Below, piece by piece: positions 42,269-52,337 of a DNA stretch of 64,000 bases. How positions within the stretch are numbered: the stretch's first letter is position 1; every line of letters starts with the position of its first letter. The notes beneath the pieces are model-generated. The model was given only the letters and a program-made list of their open reading frames with translations. It did no database searches and was not told the DNA's origin. The position numbers and the translations under genes were made by a program. Origin of the DNA: Eustoma russellianum (taxonomy: Eukaryota; Streptophyta; Magnoliopsida; Gentianales; Gentianaceae); NCBI GenBank assembly GCA_036186865.1, contig AP025057.1, forward strand, positions 29,242,581-29,306,580, written 5' to 3'.

Positions 42269-42951
42269 TCCTTTATGATTCCCCATTCCCTCGTAATTAT
42301 GCATAGTTTTGCAAGTTTGAGTTTACGTATGTATCTCAAAAACTTGATATTTCTTAATTCTATTTATCTTTTAGTTTTGGTATCTCTTATTTTTGATGCT
42401 TTCAAAAAGGGGGAGAAGTTGATGCTAGTTTATGTTCTTAATACCTTGATATGTTGGTTTGATATAGTTTTGGCATGGCTTGAGTTGGCATATTAAGTTA
42501 GCTATATGTTCTAAGTTGATGCTAGTTTATGTTCTTAATACCTTGATATGTTGGTTTGATATAGTTTTGGCATGGCTTGATTTGGCATATTAAGTTAGCT
42601 ATATTATCTTAAGTTGGTAGTATGCATAACATGTTTGATTTGAGAAGTTGGATTTGGCATGACATAGCATGAAGTTTAAAATGTGAAACTTGATATGCTT
42701 GTATAAAAGGATTGATAGTCATTGCTTTCTTTGTGATGACATCTTACACATTAAAAGGTTAAAAATGTGAAACTTGATGCATGAGTTGAGGGGGAACGTT
42801 TTGGTATTGGTATCACATCTTGGGTAAAAGAAATTTTGATGTATTTATATATTGAGGGAGCATGAACCAAGGGGGAGTTGTAAAATATCAAGTTTAGTTG
42901 GAAATGTATCATGTAAAAACATCTTTTGAATCAAGGTTTTGAAATCATCAA
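42269..42951 (+). other. 3' untranslated region of the SIRE-like element
   Basis: No ORF. Contains a two-copy tandem duplication of 97 bp (42415-42608) and several G-rich stretches (AAAAAGGGGGAG at 42405-42416, 42950). Confidence 0.7.
42415..42608 (+). repeat. 97-bp tandem duplication
   Basis: TTGATGCTAGTTTATGTTC starts at about 42419 and again at 42516, with both copies ending AAGTTAGCTATAT. Few differences, so a recent duplication. Confidence 0.88.
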
Positions 42952-42963
42952 AAAGGGGGAGAT
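42952..42963 (+). other. Polypurine tract of the SIRE-like element
   Basis: AAAAGGGGGAGA(T) immediately before the 3' LTR. Confidence 0.88.
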
Positions 42964-44349
42964 TGTTAAGGTATAAATTGTTTTGATGATGAAAAGATGT
43001 TTTAAATAAGTTAAATTAATGTTTGAAACTTGATGCAAGATGAGAAAATTACACTATGTCAAAAATAGTTTAGATTGGAACTCACTGGCCAATATCGATC
43101 TTTCAGGCTAAGGACATCGATCGATCGATGTCACTTCAGCCTCTGACATCGATCGATCGATGTCAGTCAGAGAGGTTACTGTCCAACATCGATCTCTCAA
43201 CCCAGGGACATCGATCGATCGATGTTACTTCAGTCTCTCCTCAGTGAGACTTCGATCGATCGATGTCAGACAGTAAGCATTCTGTCCAACATCGATCTCT
43301 CAGGCTGAGGACATCGATCGATCGATGTCACTTCAGCCTCTGACATCGATCGATCGATGTCAGCAGGACAAAAACTGAAATGTTTCTGGAAGACATCGAT
43401 CTCTCACCCCAGGCACTTCGATCGATCGATGTCCCCCAGAATTCAAACTGAACGTTGGAACAAAATCCAAGGGAGATTTATGATGTTTTCTCTTTCTAAT
43501 CTTGCTCAAATTTCTTGTGGACTTTAACCCAACCTATTACATGCTTCCTTGACTATTGTATCCATGTCTAAGCAATCCTAGGTTGGCTATTCAAGATCAA
43601 ATCACTCCATAGGGTGGCTAAAGACTATTTGGACACTATCTTGACATTTTTGAAGATGAAGACTTGGTAGAGAGCCTCAAAAACATGGTGAACTTCATCT
43701 ATAAATAGAGGAGGCTTGGATGAGGCAAATACACACTTTTGAACATCATCTAGCTTCATCTTCCATTGTTGTATAGTTCTCTCATACTTGTAAATTTGTT
43801 TAAAGCTTGTTTAGTTTTTCTTTGCTCTTCATTGTTGTATATTGAGAGAAAGAGAGTCAAGCACAAGAGGAACCATAAATATTTGATCTCTTGCTTGTGC
43901 TTAGACTAGTGAGAAAGTGTGAACCTTACTATATTTCTTCAACCTACTGTGAGAAGTTCTTGAGGGAACTTTGTTGAAGTTGTGAGGTAGCAAGAAGTTG
44001 TTCTTGCTAAGAGCTGTAGTTTCTGTAGTTGCACAAGTGTGATTTGTGCAAGAAGTTGCTGTAGTTGTTGCTTACACTAAGGTGTTAGTGTAAGTGTTGC
44101 TGTGGTTGTTCTTATTGTTCATAATAAGAAGAGTAGTTGTTGAAAATCCACTTTGGCAACAAAGTGGTAGTGGAGTAGAATCATTTACGATTCGAACCAC
44201 TCTATATCCGGTGTACTCATTCATTATTTCTCATCTCCAATTCTTGCTCTGATTTTGAATATCTTTTTGAGTTGAGTCAAACGAGAAAATTCCGGAAAAG
44301 AGCCAAACACTCTATTCACCCTCCTCTAGAGTGTATTTCGGACCTAAGA
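42964..44349 (+). repeat. 3' LTR of the SIRE-like element
   Basis: 1,386 bp, near-identical to 31595-32984. The terminal CCTAACA is here CCTAAGA. TATA-like box at 43699-43707, palindrome array 43093-43435. Confidence 0.93.
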
Positions 44350-44354
44350 GAGTT

Positions 44355-45819
44355 TAACAACAATTATTAATTACAAATTATTTAGTCAATTAAAACTTGT
44401 TCTGCGACTAGCTAGGACCGCCTTTAACACTCACATTTACAAATTCATAAATCTGCCATCAAAATGTTTGACTAGTAACTAATTTTATACTTATCACTCC
44501 CAACAAATCTGTCATCAAGATGATAGTTTTGGTACTAAATTCCACTATGAAGAAGTGATTTAAACACGTAAGACTGAACTTCGAATGTTATTACAAGACG
44601 TCAGCTACTAAATGCCGGTAACACAATCGTTTCCTTGTAACATTTTTTTTCAAAGGCTAATATACCAGAAAAATCAAAGCATCAAGGGGATGCAACCTAT
44701 ACAAAAGCCCTACTTGTAGGTCATATGCTGGTTTACATGTATTGTTCAGTAATGTAGAGCAATTTTAAATAATAGGAGCAGCGCCTATGTCTAAAATGTG
44801 TGGATAAAGGTTATACATCAATTTATACACGTGAATGCAGATTTTATATGTTACATTCTTAGATGAAAATGATGTTCTTTCAAAACGGATGCATATTTGT
44901 CATTTTACGTGAAGGATAATTTTTGGAGTTAAAAGCAAGGATTAGCGTTATAGTATTACTCGAACTTGACACATTAATTGTTAAAGAGACATATCTTATT
45001 TGATTACTAAACCAAAGATTTCTCGAGTAATCGTCGTTGCTAGTGTACGTAGATTTTCTTTTTATTTAATTAGGGCATATTCGGATCTTGATACAAACGT
45101 GAGAATGAATACAAATCTTTCTGTACAATCCTATCTTGAGTACAAATTCTAATACAAAGTCTAACTGCCATTTAAGATAAGATAAGATACAATAACAATA
45201 ACAAACAAATTCAGATAAGGATATCCTAATATTTTTCTGTTTCGATATTAATTACCAAATAATAACAGGAGAATATTGATTTCCAAAAGCATTATGAGCA
45301 ATTGGAGTCATTCTATTATTGTGCGTTTTTAGTCTTAACATTTAAGTGCCAAAACATTATAGTGCAATTTTTGGTGTGAAGTATTTACTATGCAACTTAT
45401 CGGCTTGTAATTCCTCAGCCGGAACGATCATCCCAAGCAGTTAAGAACTTGAGATGCTCTATGATGAAGGAGAAAGTAAACCGACATGGGTCATCCGACA
45501 ATGGACAAATTAAGCTTACTTCTAGACCAATCATCCCACCGATTTCATGATTTCCAATAAAATTAGCATTTTTAATAAAATCTAAATTCTTTAAAGTTAA
45601 CTGCGTATCTAATAAAATAACTATTTTTGTTTGTTTATCCAGTTTTTTTAGGTTTTTGTTGTATACTCTAACTTCAACTGAACAACTCCATACATGTAAA
45701 AATTATAAACTGGGCTTTCAACCATTCTACAATTCAAAAGGTATTTTAGGAACGTCCTTGGACGGGAACCTATTTAAAACATACACAGTGGGTTTAGAGT
45801 TTCACTTCAATATGATATA
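44355..45819. other. Intergenic, nothing recognised
   Basis: About 1.5 kb of AT-rich sequence with no gene, LTR or repeat that I can support. Confidence 0.5.
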
Positions 45820-45829
45820 GGTAAATTTG

Positions 45830-46300
45830 TAGTGCTAATCATACTCCTAAAACTGTCCATAAAAGTTTGATTACTTTTTTTAGCAACACCTCTTTGTTGT
45901 GGTGTGCTAGGCATTGTATTTCGGGCAAAACTACCCTCCTTCTAAAGGAACTCAGCAAATTGGGCAATCATTTGTCATTTTTATAAGCATCGTCCATAAT
46001 ATTCATCATTTATGTCGGATTGGACAAATTCGTTTTCTCCTTTTGTTTCTCTACTTCTAATTTGAAGATTTTAAACGCATCAAGTGCTTTAGATTTGTCA
46101 AATAAGAGACAGAGATACATGAATTTTGAATAATCATCAATAATGAAAATAAAGTATTTCTGACCAATCAAGCACAATGTGTTAAACGGTCCGCAGATTT
46201 CTATGTGTGTGGTTTCAAGAGGCTGAAACTTCTTTTGGCACTCTTAGTGGTCTTGTTGGTTTGCTTACCTCATATGCATTCCACACAAGTACCCATATCA
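45830..46300 (-). pseudogene. copia integrase fragment
   Basis: On the minus strand, IFIIDDYSKFMYLCL and FDKSKALDAFK are integrase-core blocks, followed further left by a TPQQ-like block near 45895. Frame changes interrupt it. Residual only. Confidence 0.7.
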
Positions 46301-46705
46301 GTAAACTCTAGAGTTTGCAGAACTCATTCATTCACCAATATTTTCGTTCTATCAATTGAGATATGTTCAATCTTTTGTGCCAAAGCAATGAGAACATTTT
46401 GTGCTACATTTATTTTATGTTCAAAAAGTATGCTCATATGTGGGATCTAACAAATTAAAATAAAAACCATTCAATTTGGCACATCCAGTGATTTTATTAT
46501 CTTTCAAATGGTTCATAACAAAAAAATGAGAATTTGAATCATATCTAATAATCGAAAGTCTAGAAGAAGAAGTTAAATTTATTGAAAATGATGGGACATA
46601 GTGAGTATTCTCTAAATCAAATTGAAAACAACCACTAAATTGAGCCTACAAGATCCCACTTATTCAACAATATAGTGCATCCGGTTTTCAAAATAGATGC
46701 ATTTC

Positions 46706-46990
46706 TCACTTTTTTTGGCTTCTCAGGTTTAGATAGTCTTGTATGGTTTTAGCAATGTGAATTGTGGAACCATAATCGATGTACAATGTTTTATTAGAAA
46801 TCTCACCAAAATTAGATTCATGATACAAAGGAAAAATTGCATTTCTTCTCAAGCCATTCTTTAACATCACGCAATCTTTTTCTAGTCTCTTTTTCTTACA
46901 AAAACAACATTTGTCTTTATCGCCAGTTTTCTTTATTGAAACACCTATTTTCCTTTTTGTATTTCCTTTAAAATGAGTTCCCTTGAACAC
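46706..46990 (-). pseudogene. copia zinc knuckle and protease fragment
   Basis: CCFCKKKRLEKDC is a knuckle that has lost its His. YIDYGSTIHI is the protease active site with Tyr instead of Ser/Thr. The frame is open for 94 residues but both motifs are damaged. Confidence 0.75.
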
Positions 46991-47019
46991 ACATGGTCAA
47001 AAGTTCATTAATTTACCAG

Positions 47020-47254
47020 TTTTGCTTACGTGTGTTGTATGAGATCTTGTATAAGTATACTCCAAATTGAGAAATTTGATAATAAAATGCAGCAGGAATG
47101 AATCCAAGATTCAAGTTTATGTGAGCTTAGTTTAATAGCAACATCTCTCATCTCCATGTTATGTTCACGCACACCGTGACTTTTTCCAAGGATCATATTT
47201 GAAAGCCTTTTTAAAAGGATGCTAGCTATAGCCTTGTCAGAGTTCACAAATTGT
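47020..47254 (-). pseudogene. copia gag fragment, left of gypsy-3
   Basis: NSDKAIASILLKRLSNMILG and MEMRDVAIKL match a common copia gag. Interrupted at 47255-47259 by the TSD of gypsy-3. Confidence 0.7.
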
Positions 47255-47470
47255 TCTTCTGTAGCGCCCTACTCCCGAGCCCTAGTATCGGGAACAGTGT
47301 GGGCGTTCGCACACAGGTCAGTGCTAGAGAGCTCAAAAGGTTTGCTGCAACTGTGACAAACAGGGACATTACGCTAGAGAGTTTCCTACACCGGCACAAG
47401 CCCCTCTACCACAGGGTCAGAAGCAGCAGAAAGCAAAGGGGAGGACATTCTGGTGGTATAAGAATTTAAG

Positions 47471-48560
47471 GGAGTCTTCTCTGATGAGCTACCAGGTTCA
47501 CCACCGAACAGGGAAGCAGAGTTTGAGATCGATCTTATACCCAGAGCCGAACCGATCTCGAAGGCGCCATACAAGATGGCACCAGCAGAGTTAAAGGAGC
47601 TCAAGGAACAGTTGCAGGAGTTGCTGGACCGGAAGTTCATCAGACCTAGTGTTTCGCCCTGGGGGCACTGGTATTATTTGTGAAGAAGAAGGACGGTAGT
47701 CTGAGGCTATGCATCGACTATCGTGAGCTTAATAAGATCGCGATACAAAATAAATATCTACTACCAAGGGTCAACAATCTATTTGATCGGTTGCAGGGTG
47801 CCAGAGTGTTCGAAGATTGACCTCCGATCAGGCTACTATCAGTTGAGGATTGGGGCAGAGGATATAGCAAAGATGGCGTTCCACACTCGATACGGGCACT
47901 ACGAGTTTCTTTAATGACCTTTTGGATTGACGAATGCACCTGCGGCCTTTATGGATTTGATGAACACAGTGTTTAGGGAGCAGTTGGATCGTTTCGTAGT
48001 AGTGTTCATCGAGAAATCTTGGTGTATTCACCTGATGAGGAGATGCATATTGAACACTTGCGGGAGATATTGGAGATTCTCAGGAAGAAAAAGCTATATA
48101 CAAAGTTCAGCGAGTGCGAGTTCTGGTTAGAGAGTGTGACTTTCTTAGGCCACGTGATTTCGAAGGAGTGCATTTCTGTTGACACAAAGAAGATAGAGGT
48201 GACTACAGAATGGCTCCGACCTACTAATGTCACTGAGGTACGCAGTTTTCTTGGCCTTGTTGGTTATCATCGCAAATTCATGGAGGGATTTTCGAGTATC
48301 ACAGCACCTCTAAGTCGACTGACTCAGAAAAAGACCAAATTCCTATGGACCTCCGAGTGTGAGAAAAGTTTTACGGAGGTTGACGACTGCACCAATATTG
48401 GCACAGCCCTCTGACACTGAAGGGTTTGTCATCTACAACGACATCTCGAAGAATAGGCTAGGGTGCGTGTTAATGCAGAGAGATAGGGTTAGTGCATATG
48501 CTTCGAGGCAGTTAAGCAATATGAACAAAATTTCCCGACTCATGATCTGGAGCTGGCAGC
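47471..48560 (+). pseudogene. gypsy-3 reverse transcriptase and RNase H start
   Basis: Successive frames show ELPGSPPNREAEFEIDLIPR, APYKMAPAELKELKEQLQEL and RPSVSPWG, then DLRSGYYQLRI, FHTRYGHYEFL and TNAPAAFMDLMN. FVVVFIEK follows, where the catalytic centre is lost to a frameshift near 48013. After that come FLGHVISKECISVD, TEVRSFLGLVGYHRKF and the RNase H start (IYNDISKNRLGCVLMQRD). This is typical chromovirus RT, with at least four frameshifts. Confidence 0.87.
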
Positions 48561-49430
48561 GGTAATGTTTGCATTAAAAATTTGGCGCCATTATCTATAT
48601 GGTGTAAAGTGCGAATTCTTCACATATCATAAGAGCTTGAAGTATTTATTCACACAGAAAGAGTCGAATATGCGTTAGAGGAGATGGCTTGAGCTACTGA
48701 AAGACTATGACCTGACCATCAGTTATCATCCGGGGGAAGGCAAACCGAATTGCAGATGCCTTAAGTAGAAAGTCTAATCACGCCAGACGGACGTCACTGG
48801 AGAAAGAGATGGCAGAGTTTGATCTTGACATTGTTGATTCCACTGTTAATGTTCTGGCGGCCTTGGTTATTACACCATCTTTTATTAAGCGGATTAAAGA
48901 TGCGCAGAAGGAGGATGTGACGCTTAGCGATATCTGACAGAGAATGTTGACCAGTTTGATTGAGGGCTTCCATATCCATGATGATGGCAGTATCTGGTAC
49001 CAAGGAAGGTTGTATGTGCCTGATAATGAGGACCTGAGGAAGGAGCTATTGAAGGAGGCACACAACTCGAAGTTGTCGATTCATCCAGGCGCGACGAAGA
49101 TGTATAATGACCGGAAGAAGCACTACTGGTGGAGTGGTATAAAGAGACACGTCGCCGAGTTCATTGAGAGGTGCCTTATCTGTCAATAGGTTAAGGCAGA
49201 GCATCAGAGACCGAGAGGTTTGATGTTGCCGTTGGAGATACCAGAGCGGAAGTAGGAGCATATGACGATGGATTTTGTAGTGGGACTCCCTAAGACAAGA
49301 AATGGCAACGACATGATCTGGGTGATTGTTGACCGATTGATGAAGTCTGTTCACTTTCTACCTATGCCGAGTCATGTGACCTTGGAGAGATTGGTGACGC
49401 TGTACATTGATGATATTGTCAGTCTTCATG
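48561..49430 (+). pseudogene. gypsy-3 RNase H end and integrase, truncated
   Basis: Includes HDGSIWYQGRLYVP-type sequence and the HHCC finger (HPGATKMYNDRKKHYWW ... CLIC). The first catalytic Asp lies in MTMDFVVGLPKTRNG. The frame ends at YIDDIVSLHG (about 49430), where LTR sequence begins, so the second Asp and Glu and the chromodomain are gone. Confidence 0.85.
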
Positions 49431-49435
49431 GGTAC

Positions 49436-49580
49436 TCGGTTATGGTGGATCATGGTGTACTGGCCATGGGTATCGGTTATGGTGGATCATGGTGTACGGG
49501 CCACGGGTATCGGTCAAGGTGGATCGTGGTGTACGGGCCACGGGCATCTGTTAGGGTGGATTGTAGTGTATGAGCTACAT
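49436..49580 (+). repeat. 37-bp tandem repeat in gypsy LTR
   Basis: GGTGGATCATGGTGTAC-like units start at 49444, 49481, 49518 and 49555. Degenerate versions occur at 16985-17090 and 19795-19870 in the gypsy-1 LTRs. Confidence 0.8.
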
Positions 49581-49856
49581 GCATCCAGTCAATCTTGGGA
49601 TCATGCATTGCATATAGGTCTAGGGGCATATTGCGTGACATGATTTTTGTTGCGTGTGACACATGGATGGAGCATGCATCACGTAGTTGTGCATTTTTAT
49701 GCGGAGTGCTTTACTTACCACATTTACTTTATCTTATACATGTTATACCATATCTATGTGCTATGTGGCTATATCATTTCGGTATGTATGTTTTGTATTG
49801 GTTTGAGACAGGCATCTACTGGGTGATTTCTTGTCACTCACCCCTACTTCCCAGGT

Positions 49857-49925
49857 GAGCCGGATGAGGACTACGAGCACATCTTTTTTGAGGACAGGAC
49901 GGACGTACCTGAGTGGGATCGTTGA
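49857..49925 (+). other. LTR-embedded acidic peptide motif, copy 5
   Basis: Reads E-P-D-E-D-Y-E-H-I-F-F-E-D-R-T-D-V-P-E-W-D then a stop, after TTCCCAGGT. Confidence 0.5.
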
Positions 49926-50214
49926 TAGCTACAGCTAGGATACAAGGGGACTCTGCAACTGATTTTTCGTAGTTGTCTGTTGGGGGATTTGTCACGGACT
50001 TCTTTATTACTTTTATTTTCAGAATGTTTATTCAGTAATGTAATGACGATTATTTGAGTTTAATTTAAGTTATGATTTACGTTTCTGCAAGAAAAATTTC
50101 TACGTCATTTATGACATGTAAGAGATTGATTCGACGCCTTGTATTTTCTTTAGCGGGATACGGTGGGTGCACTGTTCTCAATACTAGGGCACGGAAGCAG
50201 GGCGCTACATCTTC

Positions 50215-50545
50215 AATGACTTTCATGTAAGCTTTGACATAATCAGAATTAGGGATAAAACCCTTATTGTCTGGATTTATGCGAGACTTAACGAGCATCA
50301 TACTTCGGCAATTAGATTGCTCGTATCGCTCATAATTAGACCTTCTTGTTGGTGTACTTGATCATGTGGGTTTTGCTGGTTTTTCCTCACAGAGTGGCTG
50401 GTATAAGTCCACGCATCCTAATGTCAAAAGGACTGTCCTTCCATTCAGTGTAATTGTCATAATTCAACATTGGAGTATTAGCAGAATCAAAGAAAGCAAT
50501 AGAAGGAATAATTGCATGACAAAAAACTACAGATTATGTTATGAA
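50215..50545 (-). pseudogene. copia gag N-terminus, right of gypsy-3
   Basis: On the minus strand: TPMLNYDNYTEWKD (about 50430-50480) and IRMRGLIPATL, then stops, and finally PNSDYVKAYMKVIED up to the TSD. The sequence flanking the other end of gypsy-3 continues this frame. Confidence 0.7.
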
Positions 50546-52337
50546 CAACATGATGTAATTCACATAGTGCATTCCAAACCTTCATACTAGTAGAGGTCGC
50601 ACTTATAAATCTATACACTTAGAATAGCTTGAAAATTAAACAACCAACAATATTTCTGTACCTGTGAGCATAGGACATGTTTATGTTAAATGTTCTTGTT
50701 TAATAAAATAATCACTTTTCTGCGGGGTTGAGTAATTATCCTATTAATCTAAATTATAGGTTTAATAATATTTTATAATACCATATAATTTAAAATGTTG
50801 TGGCTAATCTGAACATTATGAAAATAATTCTTTATATGTCATCCATTAAAAGATCTAAATTGTCAATCAAATAAGTAATTGAAAAGCAAGATATATGTCA
50901 TCCATTAAAAATACCTTAATCTTAAGCCGACGTAATGTTAAGATCACTAAGATGGTTTAAAACTTGAAAAGCAAGATATAGTTCTCTAAGAGAAAATACA
51001 TTGATTGATCGATATAGACTTTGCTTAAATCTGGGAACACACTGCCTCACTCAATCCCTGCATCGATCGATATATGGGCCAAATAAAAATTTAACATCGA
51101 TCGCTAAATAAACATGTTGATCGATAGATGTGTACATTTTGTTCAAATCTGAGAGCATACTGCATGCATTTATCTATGCGTTGTAGTACACCGATCGATT
51201 GACGTCATGCCGAAATAATAATAATAATTATTATTATTTTAAATTTTTTGCTTCGTCTTCGTCACTGGTTCTAGCAACAGCAACGCGACTTCATTTCCGG
51301 CGACCAAAATTAACAGAATCATCATCAGCTCATTAAAACGAACTCTGTGCTTATTTAACCATGTAGAGGCAAAATCAAAACCCCAGATTAAATCAATACT
51401 TTTTGCTTATTTTGCTATACAGCGGCAAAATCAAAATCACAGATTAAATTGAAATTTCATGTTATTGGCGCTTAGCCACAGCGCTGGCGACGGAGGACAT
51501 ATTTCCCGACACTTAAAATTACAAAACCACAAAATTAAACCAAAACAACGATTTGAACCGACGGCTTTCTAATCTAATCCGGGTGTAAACATACAAAACC
51601 AAGAATCCAAATGCAGCAAATCCTAAACACCACAATGAATGAATTTCAAAGAATTTAAATCGAGATACTAATTCCATGAACTAATCACATTTTGTTTATG
51701 TGAACTCAATTAGAGCAGTAAGGTGAAGCAAATGTGACGCACAAATAAATTCACAAATCCTCATAGACATATTACGAAATCAGAAACAGCTCTTAAGCTT
51801 CAATAACCATGCTCTGTTTACCAGAGCATAGTTAGTTGACAATAACGAAGGCCTCAAAAACAATAAAGACATAACTTTTGAACGATTGAAACTGAATGGA
51901 AGGGCACGGATCTATGTTTACAAAATACAAAAAATATGATACAATTGTTGGCCAAAATAAAACTGTGGAAGCATAAAGTTACTTTCAGCTACGAAAGCTT
52001 AGTTGATGGCTTCTAATGGGAAGCCTTCTGGATAGAGGAACATTGGGGAATAATGTCTTCTAGACTATGCCTATATAAACGCTTCAAAAGCTTGAATGAT
52101 GGAGTATTACAGGGTCCGTATTTATAGGCTAGATTAGAGACCATAACCAAACTATCACTGAATCAAATTGATTGTCAATCAATTAATAATTGAATGGCCT
52201 AATCTATGCAATCAATAATTATAACGCGTCTGACCAATAAAATGTACGAATACATATATCTATGTGATTGACCTTTATAATTTATAAACAAAATTATGAG
52301 ATTCTAAGAGAGTTTTCCAAGAAGAAAAGAAAATGAT
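50546..52337. other. Unassigned region with ATCGATCG motifs
   Basis: No gene. 51000-51200 contains four to six CATCGATCGAT-like sites with repeated context (TTTGCTTAAATCTGGGA and TTTGTTCAAATCTGAGA), recalling the arrays in the LTRs elsewhere. 51236-52130 is unremarkable, with a TATA-like GTATTTATAGGC near 52120. It could be an unrecognised LTR. Confidence 0.5.

Larger units (their letters stand above)
31595..44349 (+). mobile_element. SIRE/Maximus-like Ty1/copia element with a third ORF and a nested LINE
   Basis: LTRs 31595-32984 and 42964-44349, TSD GAGTT (31590-31594 and 44350-44354), primer site at 32987-32998, polypurine tract just before 42964. Gene order is gag, protease, integrase, RT, RNase H, then an additional ORF, which is the SIRE/Maximus arrangement. 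Gag with two zinc knuckles and a long coiled-coil-like middle is also typical. The element is 12.8 kb, including about 2.8 kb of LINE. Gag and pol carry several stops and one-base shifts. The LTRs are highly similar, so decay in the coding region may predate the last transposition, or may reflect methylation-driven mutation. Confidence 0.93.
47260..50209 (+). mobile_element. Ty3/gypsy element 3 (Tekay/Del-like), internally deleted
   Basis: TSD TCTTC (47255-47259 and 50210-50214). The left end TGTAGCGCCC and right end GGGCGCTACA are inverted, with similarity extending about 40 bp inwards. Between them lie only about 50 bp of LTR start, a piece of gag or linker, RT, RNase H, part of integrase, then the last 780 bp of an LTR (49431-50209) and no full LTR. 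Deletions must have removed most of both LTRs, the primer site, gag and the integrase end. Confidence 0.87.
49431..50209 (+). repeat. 3' LTR part of gypsy-3
   Basis: Aligns to the ends of the gypsy-1 and gypsy-2 LTRs: CATGCATTGCATATAGG, TTATATCATTTCGGTATG-like, GGTGATTTCTTGTCACTCAC, terminal GGGCGCTACA. Confidence 0.85.
45820..50545 (-). mobile_element. Decayed copia element, split by gypsy-3
   Basis: Right-to-left order is gag N-terminus (about 50215-50545), gag middle (47020-47254), knuckle and protease (46706-46990), pre-integrase (about 46300-46700), integrase (about 45830-46300). There is no RT to the left, so the element is truncated. Gypsy-3 sits exactly within gag: MKVIED on one side and NSDKAIA on the other read on across it. 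No LTRs recognised. Confidence 0.75.
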
